Positions 1-8,516 are shown, counted from the first letter of the stretch. The stretch: 64,000 nucleotides of DNA from Nonomuraea sp. NEAU-A123 (GCF_018603905.1 NZ_JAHFZZ010000004.1:620001-684000), one strand, 5' to 3'. The notes: generated from the sequence alone by a model not told the origin. Made by a program: numbers and translations.

Positions 1-237
1 CCACAAGGTCGAGACCCCGTTGACGTGGCTGTAGGTGCCGGTCAGGATCGAGGCTCGGCTGGGGGAGCACAGTGAGTTCGTCACGAAGCAGTTGTCGAAC
101 CGCCAGCCGAGGCGGGCGATCTCGTCTATCCGCGGCGTCCGGTTGACCACGGAGCCGTAGGCGCTGATCGAGTGCGCGGCGTGGTCGTCCGTAAGGATCA
201 TGACGATGTTGGGCCGGCGTTCGCCGTCAGTTGTCAA
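1..237 (-). CDS. Sulfatase, N-terminal part (runs off the window start)
   Basis: The visible 79 residues are the start of a type I sulfatase (alkaline-phosphatase fold), which hydrolyses sulfate esters. An [12 protein letters not shown] segment at residues 8-19 carries the paired metal-binding Asp (17-18). CSPSR at 57-61 is the C-x-P-x-R sulfatase signature, whose Cys57 would be converted to formylglycine. The start is a TTG at 237, preceded by GAGGAG about seven bases upstream, and it overlaps the end of the padR-like gene by 11 bp, so the two are probably translationally coupled. There is no signal peptide in the visible part. With the nearby GPH sugar symporter it suggests use of a sulfated carbohydrate or glycoside; the substrate is unknown. 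The rest of the gene lies outside the window. Confidence 0.88.
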   Translation of the reverse strand, partial: MTTDGERRPNIVMILTDDHAAHSISAYGSVVNRTPRIDEIARLGWRFDNCFVTNSLCSPSRASILTGTYSHVNGVSTLW

Positions 238-859
238 GATCGTTTCTCCTCATGAGGTCTTGCGGCTGGACGGAGCCGGCGCGCTGCTCGAGTGGCTCCA
301 CCAGCGCCGCGAGTCTGGCCTCGGTGGTCTCGAGCCAGGTGATCAGGGTCGAGGCCAGCAAACGGCCCCGCTGGTTCAGCATCAGATGCATCTCCAGGTC
401 CCAGGCGTGCTCCGCGGGTGCCGCCTCCTCGGGCAGCAGGGTGGGGTTGTACGGGAACTGGCGCTCGTGCTGTGCCCGTCGGTAGCGCAGCTCGGTCCGC
501 ACCAGGTCGAGGGCGGCCGCGGGTCCCCGGTGCTGGGTGAACCGCAGCCGTACCTGGAAGTCGGGGTCCATCGGTCGTTCGGCCGGCTCGTACGGGGACG
601 TGGCCCATTCTTCGAAAACCTCATGCCCGAGGTCGGTGAGGACATAGAGCTTGGCGTCGGGACCCGAGCTGCGCGGGTCGACCACCGTGTAGGCCCAGTC
701 CCGCTCGGCCAGTCTGGTCAGCTGGCGGTAGATCTGCGACGTCGGAGCGCTGTAGCCCATGATCCTGCCGTACGTGTCCAGCCACTTGCGGATGTCGTAG
801 CCCGTCCGCGGACGGGCCCTCAACAGGCCCAGCACGATCACATCGAGCCGTTTGATCAT
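227..859 (-). CDS. PadR-family transcriptional regulator
   Basis: A 210-residue DNA-binding protein. The N-terminal ~90 residues form the PadR winged helix ([13 protein letters not shown], then [15 protein letters not shown] and a [16 protein letters not shown] wing). The rest is the helical dimerisation domain seen in longer PadR/VirR-type proteins. I start it at the ATG at 859 because a GGAG lies seven bases upstream; a TTG at 880 would add seven residues but lacks a clear ribosome site. It is followed by the sulfatase in an 11-bp overlap. A 12-bp motif just upstream (891-902) recurs in front of the sugar symporter, so the protein probably controls itself, the sulfatase and the transporter. 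The inducer is unknown. Confidence 0.85.
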   Translation of the reverse strand: MIKRLDVIVLGLLRARPRTGYDIRKWLDTYGRIMGYSAPTSQIYRQLTRLAERDWAYTVVDPRSSGPDAKLYVLTDLGHEVFEEWATSPYEPAERPMDPDFQVRLRFTQHRGPAAALDLVRTELRYRRAQHERQFPYNPTLLPEEAAPAEHAWDLEMHLMLNQRGRLLASTLITWLETTEARLAALVEPLEQRAGSVQPQDLMRRNDLDN

Positions 860-890
860 GGGAAAGCTCCATCGATCCAAGAGGGACAGC

Positions 891-902
891 TATTCCTCAA
901 GT
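891..902. promoter_or_regulatory. Candidate PadR operator, copy 1
   Basis: TATTCCTCAAGT occurs here, about 30 bp upstream of the padR-like start, and again without a mismatch at 2434-2445 upstream of the symporter. At this copy the CTCAA half is present but its mirror half (TGGAC) is imperfect. That the PadR protein binds it is inference from position. Confidence 0.45.
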
Positions 903-940
903 GGACTACCTGCGGGCTAACCTAGCACCGCCGTCGACAG

Positions 941-2389
941 CTATGGCGCCGTGGGTTCGGGCTGCGCCGTGAGCGCGGCGGTCTTACGAGCCTCGGTCTC
1001 GTCGCGGATCTGCCGGAACCTGCTGTCGGTCAGGGGGTACTTGAGGAAAATGAGCATGGCGATCACGGCGGCGGCGGCCGGGAGCAGGCCCATGGTGGCC
1101 TTGATGGCGAGAATGGCGCTCTCGGGCTGTACCGGGCGCGGCACGGCCTTGCTCGCGGCGACGTAGCCGCCGAACGCCAGCGCCCAGGCCCCCAGGGCCC
1201 CGCCGATGGACTGGCACAGCTTGCGGGTGAAGGTGAACAGGGCGTACGTGAGGCCCTCGCTGCGATTGCCGGTCTGCCACTCGCCGTACTCGACCGTGTC
1301 GGCCTCCAGTCCGAACATGAGCGTGTTGATGAGGGTCGCGCCGACGCCTTTGATGGCGAGCGTCAGGAGCACGAGCCAGAGCATGGCGGCCGGAGCGAGG
1401 AACAGGCCGACGCCGCCGACGACGGTGAACACGCCGCAGTACTGGAAGACCCGCTTCTTGCCGACCTTGCGGATGATCCACGGGATGGCAGGGGTGATCA
1501 GTAGCGAGATTCCCGTGTTGACCAGGGTGATGACCCCGACGAGGGAGATGTCGTTCAGAACGTACTGGGCGTAGAAGGCGGTGGAACCGGTGACGGCGAA
1601 AACGCCGGTCATGTAGAAGAAGCTCGATCCGCACAAGTAGGCCAGCGGCTTGTTGGACTTCAAGGTCGCGATCGTCTCGCGGACGGTGATGCGCGGCTGC
1701 CTCCGGACGACGCGCTCGCGGCAGGCCCACGCGGTGAACCAGAACGCCGCCGTGCCGATCACGATGAACGCCAGCGTCACCTTGGTGAAGACGTCCTGGA
1801 TGGCGGCCTGGTAGGCGGCGAGATCCGCCGGCGTGACCACGGCGGCCTTCTGGGCCCTGAGATCGTTCACCATCCCGCCGATGACGAAGGTCAGGATGAT
1901 GCTGCCGACCGCCGCTCCGAAGGCGCGGCCCGCCACCAGCTTGGCCCGCTCATGCACCGACTGCGTCACCGCCGAGGCCAGCGAGCCGTAGGGGATGTTG
2001 GCGAGGGAGTAGACGAAGCCGAGCGCGGCGTAGCTGATGTAGGCGTACAGGAGTTTCGTGCCGGCCTCCAGGCCGGCGGGCACGTGGAAGACCAGGTAAC
2101 TCAGGAGCAGCAGCGGAACGGCGCCGAACATGAGGTAGGGCCGGAACTTCCCCCACCGCGTCATCGTGCGGTCGACCGCGCGCCCGGCGATCAGGTCGGC
2201 GAGGCCGTCCCACAGTCGCACGACGAAGAACATGGTGCCCACGGCGGCGGCGGAGATGCCCGCGACATCCGTGTAGTAGTACAGCAGGAATGTGGCGCTG
2301 AGGCTGAAGGCCAGGTTGAAGCCGAAGTCACCGGCTCCGTAGCCCAGGACCGTTGTGAACGGCAGCTTCTCGAGGCTTGTGGGTTTCAC
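941..2389 (-). CDS. GPH-family sugar:cation symporter (MFS fold)
   Basis: A 482-residue inner-membrane transporter with about twelve hydrophobic segments. The stretch RLWDGLADLIAGRAVDRT followed by RWGKFRPYL (residues ~58-87) is the hallmark of the glycoside-pentoside-hexuronide (MelB-like) family, which imports glycosides with H+ or Na+. The GTG start at 2389 has AGGAG seven bases upstream. It runs in the same direction as the padR and sulfatase genes and shares a 12-bp promoter motif with them, so the three probably form one sugar-uptake unit. The likely cargo is a glycoside, perhaps a sulfated one or a desulfated product, but the sequence does not show which. Confidence 0.87.
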   Translation of the reverse strand: MKPTSLEKLPFTTVLGYGAGDFGFNLAFSLSATFLLYYYTDVAGISAAAVGTMFFVVRLWDGLADLIAGRAVDRTMTRWGKFRPYLMFGAVPLLLLSYLVFHVPAGLEAGTKLLYAYISYAALGFVYSLANIPYGSLASAVTQSVHERAKLVAGRAFGAAVGSIILTFVIGGMVNDLRAQKAAVVTPADLAAYQAAIQDVFTKVTLAFIVIGTAAFWFTAWACRERVVRRQPRITVRETIATLKSNKPLAYLCGSSFFYMTGVFAVTGSTAFYAQYVLNDISLVGVITLVNTGISLLITPAIPWIIRKVGKKRVFQYCGVFTVVGGVGLFLAPAAMLWLVLLTLAIKGVGATLINTLMFGLEADTVEYGEWQTGNRSEGLTYALFTFTRKLCQSIGGALGAWALAFGGYVAASKAVPRPVQPESAILAIKATMGLLPAAAAVIAMLIFLKYPLTDSRFRQIRDETEARKTAALTAQPEPTAP

Positions 2390-2433
2390 GTCGACACTCC
2401 TGTCGTCCCAGGACGCTCGGCCTCACAACTCGA

Positions 2434-2445
2434 TATTCCTCAAGT
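2434..2445. promoter_or_regulatory. Candidate PadR operator, copy 2
   Basis: This is the second exact copy of TATTCCTCAAGT, about 45 bp upstream of the symporter start. Here it forms a full small palindrome, CTCAA-G-TTGAG (2440-2450). This makes it the better candidate for the primary site. Confidence 0.5.
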
Positions 2446-2545
2446 TGAGTAGGTGGTGTGACGCTACACACAGCTCTTGGCCGCACACAACCCCGGGTGG
2501 CAGGATTTTGTGGAATAGCCCTCCGTTGGGATGGCTTGCGGCGTT

Positions 2546-3139
2546 TCACCCCGTGCCCACGGTGAGCGTACGGCCGTGGGCGGCGCCTTCCGCGGCCTCT
2601 ATGTACACGCGGGCGACCTCGGCCACGGGGGTGCCGGGAGTCGGGTCCATGCCCAGACTGAGGAGGCTTTCGCGGACCCAGCCGGGGCTGACGGTGTTCA
2701 GGCGGACGCCACGTGGCATCTCCGTCGCCGCGGCGTGTACGAACGCCTCCAGGCTGGCGTTGACCAGATAGCCGAGTGAGCTTCCCGGGACGGGGGCGGC
2801 GAACCGGCCGCTGGTGAGCGTCACGGATCCGCCGTCTCGTACGTGGGTGAGTGCTCGCCGTACCAGGTTCACCTGCCCGATGAGTTTGCCGTCGAGGCCG
2901 CTCCAGAAGTCCGGGTCCGACGGCGCGTCCAGCGGGGTCAGGCCGCCGCTCGCGGCGCAGCACACTACCGCGTCCACCTCGCCGACCTGCGCGAACAGGG
3001 CGTCGATCGAGGCGGCGTCCGTCAGGTCCACCCGCACTGGGCCGCGGCGCGACGCGCGCACCACTTCATGGCGCGCCGCCAACTGATCGGCCACCGTGCT
3101 CCCGATGGTTCCCGTCGCACCGATCACAAGAATCTTCAT
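2546..3139 (-). CDS. Short-chain dehydrogenase-like protein lacking the catalytic Lys
   Basis: A small (197 aa) Rossmann-fold protein. GATGTIG at residues 7-13 is the dinucleotide-binding loop, CCAASGG near 60 follows strand 4, and Ser110 and Tyr124 are in the positions expected of the SDR active site. The Lys of the YxxxK motif is replaced (YLVNA, Ala128). This small-SDR group is widespread in bacteria and its substrates are poorly known, so only the fold is assigned. I start it at the ATG at 3139, where MKILVIGATG begins the fold; upstream in-frame codons would overlap the divergent promoter. It is divergent from an MmyB-type regulator that may control it. Confidence 0.78.
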   Translation of the reverse strand: MKILVIGATGTIGSTVADQLAARHEVVRASRRGPVRVDLTDAASIDALFAQVGEVDAVVCCAASGGLTPLDAPSDPDFWSGLDGKLIGQVNLVRRALTHVRDGGSVTLTSGRFAAPVPGSSLGYLVNASLEAFVHAAATEMPRGVRLNTVSPGWVRESLLSLGMDPTPGTPVAEVARVYIEAAEGAAHGRTLTVGTG

Positions 3140-3220
3140 GGCGTGTCCGTTTCGTCTGGCGGCTGGTGGGGCCCATGCTGCGGCAGTTGGCATGCCGGGC
3201 CCAGCCATCTGCCGGGTGTA

Positions 3221-3248
3221 CACCTGCGGTGACTACATCTGACAGGTG
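3221..3248. promoter_or_regulatory. Inverted repeat in the SDR/MmyB divergent promoter
   Basis: CACCTG (3221-3226) and CAGGTG (3243-3248) form a perfect six-base inverted repeat with a 16-bp spacer. It sits between the divergent starts and is a plausible operator for the MmyB-type protein. Six bases is a short arm, so this is only suggestive. Confidence 0.3.
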
Positions 3249-3285
3249 CAGGCTCGACGGCCGTGGCTCCGCGACACTTGTACGT

Positions 3286-4188
3286 ATGGCGATATATGCG
3301 GAGTTGGGGGAGTTTCTGCGGTCGAGGCGGGCGCGGCTGCGGCCGGAGGATGCCGGGCTGCCCACGTACGGGGGGCGGCGGCGGGTGCCGGGTCTGCGCC
3401 GCGAGGAGCTGGCTCAGCTCGCCGGGGTGAGCGCCGGGTACTACACCCGGCTCGAACAAGGGCAGAGTCCCAACGCCTCGGATGCCGTGCTCGATGCCGT
3501 CGCCCGCGTTCTGTGTCTGGACGATGCCGAGCGCGCCCACCTGTACTCACTGGCCCGGCCGAGGCGTTCGGCGACCCGCCGCCGGGTCGCCGCCAAGCCC
3601 GAGCAGGTGCGGCAGGGTGTACGACTCATGATCGAGTCGTTCGGGGACGTGCCCGCCCTGGTCATGGGGCGCTTCCTCGACGTCCTCGCGTGGAACCCGA
3701 TGGCACACGCTCTGCTGGCCGGCCATCTTGACATCGACGCGCCGAACCGGCCCGCCGACCGGCCCAATGTCGCTCGCATGCTGTTCCTGGATCCCCACAT
3801 GCGAGAGCTCTACCCCGAATGGACCCGTAAGGCCCGGTCCACCGTCGCCGACCTGCGGCTGATCGCCGGACGCCACCCCGGTGCCCCCGAGCTGAGCAGG
3901 CTCATCGGCGAGCTGACCCTCGGAAGTCCCGAGTTCGCGAGACTCTGGGCCGCCCACGCGGTGGGTGACTGCGACACCGCGGCCCGTACCTACTGCCACC
4001 CGGTGGTGGGCACCATGGCCCTCATGGCCGAGTTCATGGTTCTGCCGGAGGATGAGGGGCAGCGTGTGGCCGTGTTCAACGCCGAACCGGGCTCACCCTC
4101 CGAAGCCGCCCTGCGGATGCTCGCCGACCTGACCGCCACCGCTACACCGCTCGTCGGGCCATTGGACACCAAGGCGCGCCGCCTTTAA
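3286..4188 (+). CDS. XRE-family regulator with MmyB-like ligand-binding domain
   Basis: A 300-residue one-component regulator. Residues ~5-75 form a Cro/C1-type helix-turn-helix with the typical actinobacterial signature RVPGLRREELAQLAGVS followed by YYTRLEQG. The remainder matches the MmyB-like domain (PAS-like), including the recurrent DVLAWNPMA segment, which in this family holds a small hydrophobic ligand such as a fatty acid. The start is the ATG at 3286; the in-frame extension upstream reads into the promoter. It is divergent from the SDR gene, the usual arrangement in which an MmyB-type repressor controls its neighbouring oxidoreductase. The ligand is not deducible. Confidence 0.88.
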   Translation: MAIYAELGEFLRSRRARLRPEDAGLPTYGGRRRVPGLRREELAQLAGVSAGYYTRLEQGQSPNASDAVLDAVARVLCLDDAERAHLYSLARPRRSATRRRVAAKPEQVRQGVRLMIESFGDVPALVMGRFLDVLAWNPMAHALLAGHLDIDAPNRPADRPNVARMLFLDPHMRELYPEWTRKARSTVADLRLIAGRHPGAPELSRLIGELTLGSPEFARLWAAHAVGDCDTAARTYCHPVVGTMALMAEFMVLPEDEGQRVAVFNAEPGSPSEAALRMLADLTATATPLVGPLDTKARRL

Positions 4189-4320
4189 GGGCTCCGGGCT
4201 GCCGTTGGTATGCACAGGCATGGAAACGCCGGGGAAACGCGCCTCCGGGTTGTGTGGGCTCACGATCGCTGCGATCACCGCGGCGGTGCGGCTTTTCGAG
4301 CACGACGTGAGGACCTTGAT

Positions 4321-5625
4321 ATGACCCCTTCGGCCGATTTCCAGGCGCCCGACCGGCGCGCGTTCCTGCGGCGCGCGGGCCTGGCCGCGGCCGCGGGCGC
4401 GAGCCTTCCCCTGCTGGGTTCCGGCCCGAGCCCGGCGTTCGCCGCCGTGGACGATCCTGATCAGCTCTTCAAGGAGGGCAAGTTCGCCGCGGCCGAGCGC
4501 GGCTATCGGCGCGTCCTGCGCGAGGATCCGCGCAACGCGCACGCCTATGCCCAGACCGGGTACATCGCCCTGCTGTCCAATCGCTTCGGCGACGCGGAGA
4601 AGCACCTGTCCAAGGCCGTCGCCCTGCGGCCCGGCGACATCGCCTCGGCGCAGCGGCTGGCCGAGTGCTTCGTCCGGCAAGATCAGCTCGCCCGCGCGAT
4701 ACCGCTGCTCCAGGGCACCGGCCGCCCTCGTGACAGGGCGTACGGCGACCTCTACTCCCACATCAGCGGCACGCCGTGGCAGATTCACGGGGCGCAGAGC
4801 GCGCACGTGCCCTTCGTCACCCTGGACCCCGTGCCTGCCGTCGAAGCCAGCCTGAACGGGGGGAAACCGGGGAAGTTCTGGCTCGACACCTACGCGACGC
4901 TCGACTTGTCGCGCGAGGTGGCGGAAGCGGCGGGTCTGCGCGCGGTGGCCACCCACTCGGGAGGGGTCGCCAACAATCAACCGATCACCATCTGGCTCGG
5001 CGTCCTGGACTCGTTCAAGATCGGCAACATCGAGATCCGCAGCCTTCCGGTGCAATGGAGCGACGCGCAGCGGCCGTCCCTGCCCGACGGGTCGACGGCG
5101 GCGGGCGCGTTCGGCACGACGATCTTCTACCACTTCCTGACCACGATGAACTACGCCGGCCGCGCCCTGACCTTGCGGCGCAAGACCAAGACCGCGCCGC
5201 GAGCGCGCGCCGCCGACCGGCTCCCGCTGTGGCTGGCCGGAGATCACTACCCTTGCACGCTGGGCAGTCTGGGTGACGACGGGCCGCGGATGGTCACCCT
5301 CGACACCGGCGGCATCGGCAGCGGCCTCGACACCACGGTGGAGATCGCCGAACGGGTGGGCATGGCAGTGGACTACGACCATCCCATCCAACAGCCCGGA
5401 ACCAAGCTCTATCCGATCACCGCCGAGCGCATCAGCCTGGGCGGGGCGGTCGGCCGCAAAGTGCCCGGCCACGCCGCCGAGCAGGTCTTTCCCGGATTCC
5501 CCGGCCCGGGCCAGTCCGCGCAGTTCGGCTTCGATCTGATCGCCAACTTCACCCACGAGTTCTTCAAGCCCTTCGCCATCACCTTCGACTACACCGACAT
5601 GCGCCTTTACATCACCCGGGGGTGA
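4321..5625 (+). CDS. Tat-exported TPR protein with two retropepsin-like lobes
   Basis: A 434-residue protein. DRRAFLRRAGLAAAAGASL (residues 11-29) looks like a twin-arginine signal peptide. Residues ~45-130 are tetratricopeptide repeats (LFKEGKFAAAERGYRRVL, then YAQTGYIALLSNRFGDAEKHL). The rest looks like two copies of an aspartic-protease lobe: FWLDTYATLDLSREVAEAAGL (~187-206, DTY where DTG is usual) and MVTLDTGGIGSGLDTTVEIA (~324-343, an intact DTG). Aspartyl-protease-like domains of the PF13650 kind have this layout, so it may be a secreted protease, or a binding protein if the first lobe is inactive. ATG 4321 is preceded by GAGGAC and begins just before the Tat motif. It is convergent with cydB, with only 6 bp between. 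Confidence 0.68.
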   Translation: MTPSADFQAPDRRAFLRRAGLAAAAGASLPLLGSGPSPAFAAVDDPDQLFKEGKFAAAERGYRRVLREDPRNAHAYAQTGYIALLSNRFGDAEKHLSKAVALRPGDIASAQRLAECFVRQDQLARAIPLLQGTGRPRDRAYGDLYSHISGTPWQIHGAQSAHVPFVTLDPVPAVEASLNGGKPGKFWLDTYATLDLSREVAEAAGLRAVATHSGGVANNQPITIWLGVLDSFKIGNIEIRSLPVQWSDAQRPSLPDGSTAAGAFGTTIFYHFLTTMNYAGRALTLRRKTKTAPRARAADRLPLWLAGDHYPCTLGSLGDDGPRMVTLDTGGIGSGLDTTVEIAERVGMAVDYDHPIQQPGTKLYPITAERISLGGAVGRKVPGHAAEQVFPGFPGPGQSAQFGFDLIANFTHEFFKPFAITFDYTDMRLYITRG

Positions 5626-5631
5626 GTCCAG

Positions 5632-6510
5632 TCAGTGCGTCAGGACCACGCGCTTGCGGAACACCCAGTACGTCCACCCCTGGTACACCAGCACGAACGG
5701 CAGCGTGATCAGCCCGATCCAGCTCAGCATCGTGAGGGTGTACGGCCCCGAGGCCGCGTCCGTGAGTGTGAGGCCGGGTAGCGGCGCCCACCGGAGCTCG
5801 GCGAAGACCGCCACGGAGGCCAGGGCGATGGCGCCGGCGGTGGCGGCGAAGGCCCAGCCCTCCCGGCGGCGGAACGTCAGTGCCGCCGCGGCGGCCAGCG
5901 CCGCCATCGAGATCAGGGCGGGGATCGAGCCCAGGGCGGACAGAGCCGCCACGGCCAGCGGCAGGACCACGGCGCTCGCGGCCAGCGCGGTCGCGCGGGC
6001 GCGTCGGCGTACTGGGCCGTCGGTCTTGAGGGATAGGAAGACGGCGCCGTGCAGGACGCACGTGGCCAGCGTGAAGAGGCCGCCCACGAGCGCGGCGAGC
6101 GCGCTGTCGAACAGCAGGTCGGCGAAGACCGCGCCCCACAGGAACGCCGGCAGGGCGCTGCCGGCCACGATGCCCAGGTCGCACCAGACCGGGTTGGTCA
6201 CCTTGCCGCGCCATTCGAGGCCGACGCCGCGGACGATCAGGCCGACCAGGATCAGCACCACCGGCAGGTAGAAGGCGCTGAACATCCCGGCGTACCAGGC
6301 GGGGAAGGCCGCGAACATGGCGCCCACGGCGGTGATCAGCCACACCTCGTTGCCGTCCCAGACCGGGCCGATCGTCTCCAGGCTCTGCCGGTGCTGCTCG
6401 GGTCCCCTGCTCACGAACGGTGCCAGCAGGCCCACGCCGAAGTCGAAGCCCTCGAGGACGAAGTAGCCGGTCCAGAGGAAGGCGATGATGACGAACCACA
6501 GGTTGATCAC
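5632..6510 (-). CDS. cydB: Cytochrome bd oxidase subunit II
   Basis: Membrane subunit II of the cytochrome bd quinol oxidase, which reduces O2 to water at high affinity and works with CydA in the plasma membrane. The N-terminal FVLEGFDFGVG and the WDGNEVWLI segment are strongly conserved in CydB. About eight hydrophobic helices are visible. At 292 residues it is shorter than the ~380 of enterobacterial CydB. I prefer the GTG at 6510 as start, because GAGG lies eight bases upstream within the end of cydA; a GTG at 6519 would add three residues. It is tightly coupled to cydA. No cydDC transporter is present in the window. Confidence 0.93.
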   Translation of the reverse strand: MINLWFVIIAFLWTGYFVLEGFDFGVGLLAPFVSRGPEQHRQSLETIGPVWDGNEVWLITAVGAMFAAFPAWYAGMFSAFYLPVVLILVGLIVRGVGLEWRGKVTNPVWCDLGIVAGSALPAFLWGAVFADLLFDSALAALVGGLFTLATCVLHGAVFLSLKTDGPVRRRARATALAASAVVLPLAVAALSALGSIPALISMAALAAAAALTFRRREGWAFAATAGAIALASVAVFAELRWAPLPGLTLTDAASGPYTLTMLSWIGLITLPFVLVYQGWTYWVFRKRVVLTH

Positions 6511-6520
6511 TGTCTGCACC

Positions 6521-7864
6521 TCAATACATCAGCGACGGCTGGAGTCGCTCGGTCGCGGGGACGGGCTCCGTCTGCTCGGGGCCCTTGCGTACGTGCCTGG
6601 TCAGGAGTACGGCTTCGGCCACCGCGAGCGCGCCGTACAGGAGAGTGAAGATCGTCAGTGAGGTGGCCACCTCGGCCAGGCTCACGCCGGGCGACACGCT
6701 CGAGGCAGTGAGCAGTTCGCCCGCCACGGTCCACGGCTGGCGGCCTATCTCGCTCAGCAGCCAGCCGGCGATCATCGCGAGGAACGGCAGGGGCAGGGCC
6801 AGCACCATGGTCCGGGCCAGCCAATCGGGCAGGTCGCGTCTGCGGCGGGTGAGCCAGAGGCCGAGCACCGACAGCGCCACCGTGGTCAGGCCGAAGACGA
6901 TCATCACCCGGAACGACCAGAAGACGACGGGCTGGTTAGGCCGGTAGTCGCCGGGGCCGAACTGCCGCTCGAACCGGGCCTGCAGGTCCTCGGTGCCCTG
7001 GACCGTGGCGGTGAAGTCGTGGGTGGACAGGAAGCTGAGGAGGTTGGGGATCTCGATGCCGGGGGCGATGGAGAACGGGGCTCCGGCGGTGTCGTGCTCG
7101 AGGCCCTCGGCGGAGGCCAGCTTCATCGGCTGCTGCTCGTACAGCAGCCTGGCCGAGGTGTCGCCGGTGCCCGCGACGACGGCCCCGGCCAGCGCGGTCA
7201 TGACCAGCGCGGCCCGCGCGGCGCTGCGCCACATGGGGGCTTTCGTCTTCAGCAGCCAGTAGCCGCTCACCGCCAGCACGAACCCGCCCGCCACGATGAA
7301 GGCGGCGGCAATGACGTGCGGCACCTGGGCGGTCGCGGTGGGGTTGGTGAGCACCGCCCACAGGTCGGTCATCCTGGCGCGGCCGTCGACCACCTCGTAG
7401 CCGACCGGGTGCTTCATCCAGGCGTTGGCCGCGAGGATGAAATATGCCGACAAGTTGGAGCCGATGGCGGCGGCCCAGATGCACGCCAGATGGACCTTCT
7501 TCGGCAGCCGCTCCCAACCGAAGATCCACAATCCCAGGAACGTGGACTCCATGAAGAACGCCAGCAGCGCCTCCATGGCCAGGGGTGCGCCGAACACGTC
7601 GCCGACGAAGGTGGAGTATTCGCTCCAGTTCATGCCGAACTGGAACTCCTGCACGATGCCGGTGACCACGCCCATGGCGAAGTTGATCAGGAACAGCTTG
7701 CCGAAGAACTTCGTCAGCCGGAGGTAGTGCTCCTTGCCCGTCCGGTGCCAGGCGGTCTGGAGCCCGGCCACGAAGATGCCCAGGCCGATCGTCAACGGCA
7801 CGAACAGAAAGTGGTAGACGGTGGTCACCCCGAACTGCCACCGCGCGAGATCGAGCGCGTCCAT
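6521..7864 (-). CDS. cydA: Cytochrome bd oxidase subunit I
   Basis: Catalytic subunit I of cytochrome bd (447 aa), carrying haems b558, b595 and d. It has the N-terminal ARWQFGVTTVYHFLFVPLTIG helix with its haem-ligand His, the GWLLSEIGRQPW motif near residue 360 typical of the quinol-binding region, and about nine hydrophobic helices. Length is usual for the short Q-loop type found in actinomycetes. It is first in the cydAB pair. Three 13-bp palindromes lie 25-70 bp upstream of its start, implying tight repression. The enzyme is expected to serve under low oxygen or when the cytochrome bcc-aa3 branch is inhibited. Confidence 0.95.
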   Translation of the reverse strand: MDALDLARWQFGVTTVYHFLFVPLTIGLGIFVAGLQTAWHRTGKEHYLRLTKFFGKLFLINFAMGVVTGIVQEFQFGMNWSEYSTFVGDVFGAPLAMEALLAFFMESTFLGLWIFGWERLPKKVHLACIWAAAIGSNLSAYFILAANAWMKHPVGYEVVDGRARMTDLWAVLTNPTATAQVPHVIAAAFIVAGGFVLAVSGYWLLKTKAPMWRSAARAALVMTALAGAVVAGTGDTSARLLYEQQPMKLASAEGLEHDTAGAPFSIAPGIEIPNLLSFLSTHDFTATVQGTEDLQARFERQFGPGDYRPNQPVVFWSFRVMIVFGLTTVALSVLGLWLTRRRRDLPDWLARTMVLALPLPFLAMIAGWLLSEIGRQPWTVAGELLTASSVSPGVSLAEVATSLTIFTLLYGALAVAEAVLLTRHVRKGPEQTEPVPATERLQPSLMY

Positions 7865-7888
7865 CTTCCCCCCACCGGGTGCTTTGCT

Positions 7889-7934
7889 CTACAAGCTGTA
7901 GTGCGTCTACTTACAGTAGTACTACAGGCTGTAG
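7889..7934. promoter_or_regulatory. Triple palindromic operator upstream of cydA
   Basis: Three 13-bp palindromes with the same 5-3-5 pattern stand side by side: CTACAAGCTGTAG (7889-7901), CTACTTACAGTAG (7907-7919) and CTACAGGCTGTAG (7922-7934). Arms are perfect in each. The CTACA/TGTAG arms resemble sites of BlaI/MecI-type winged-helix repressors. No such regulator is in the window, so the binding protein is unknown. Confidence 0.72.
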
Positions 7935-8071
7935 AGCTGGGCTATGCGATCTTCGTCACAAGCCTGCGGATCGGTGGTCTCACGATGGCGTGCGGGGGCG
8001 TTCGGGCGCGTCAGCCGAGGGGCTGATTCGTGCGTACGTCTTGGGGTGGACCTGGTCCACGGTGCCGGGCG

Positions 8072-8494
8072 TCAGCCGGTTACGCCGACGGGCTGGGTGG
8101 GCAGGGTGGTGCGCCAGGCGTACCAGCCGCGGCACAGCACGTACGCGAGGATGGTCGTCACCACGAGGCCGAGGTCGATGAAGCTGGCCGTCTGCGCCTC
8201 GGGCACGGCGCCGATCGCGAAGGCCCAGATGGTGACCAGGATCTTCTGGAGCAGGATGAGCTCCCAGAAGCCGGGGTGTCTGCGCGGCCGGAGGGCCAGC
8301 ATGGCCCACATGCCGGCGAAGACGAGATAGCCGAACGTCCGCCATCCCTCGACCATTAAGCGGTCGTCGGAGGCGTTGACCATGTTCATGACCCCGCCCG
8401 CGAACGCGACGAGGGTCGCGACCGCGTCGACGGCCATCAGTGCGCGTCCGGTCCGGTCTGCCCAGGTTGCGGGGCTGGGGAGGGTGGCGGTCAT
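8072..8494 (-). CDS. Small membrane protein, function unknown
   Basis: A 140-residue protein with about four hydrophobic helices: residues ~18-37 (MAVDAVATLVAFAGGVMNMV), ~52-67, ~80-97 and ~107-122. It was not recognised as a named family. The ATG start at 8494 is preceded by AAGGAG. It is transcribed divergently from a TetR regulator, with a repeat-rich 99-bp promoter region between them. The usual reading of this layout is that the TetR protein represses this gene, possibly in response to a hydrophobic compound. No catalytic motif is visible. Confidence 0.65.
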   Translation of the reverse strand: MTATLPSPATWADRTGRALMAVDAVATLVAFAGGVMNMVNASDDRLMVEGWRTFGYLVFAGMWAMLALRPRRHPGFWELILLQKILVTIWAFAIGAVPEAQTASFIDLGLVVTTILAYVLCRGWYAWRTTLPTQPVGVTG

Positions 8495-8516
8495 GGCGAC
8501 TCCTTGCTGATTGAGT

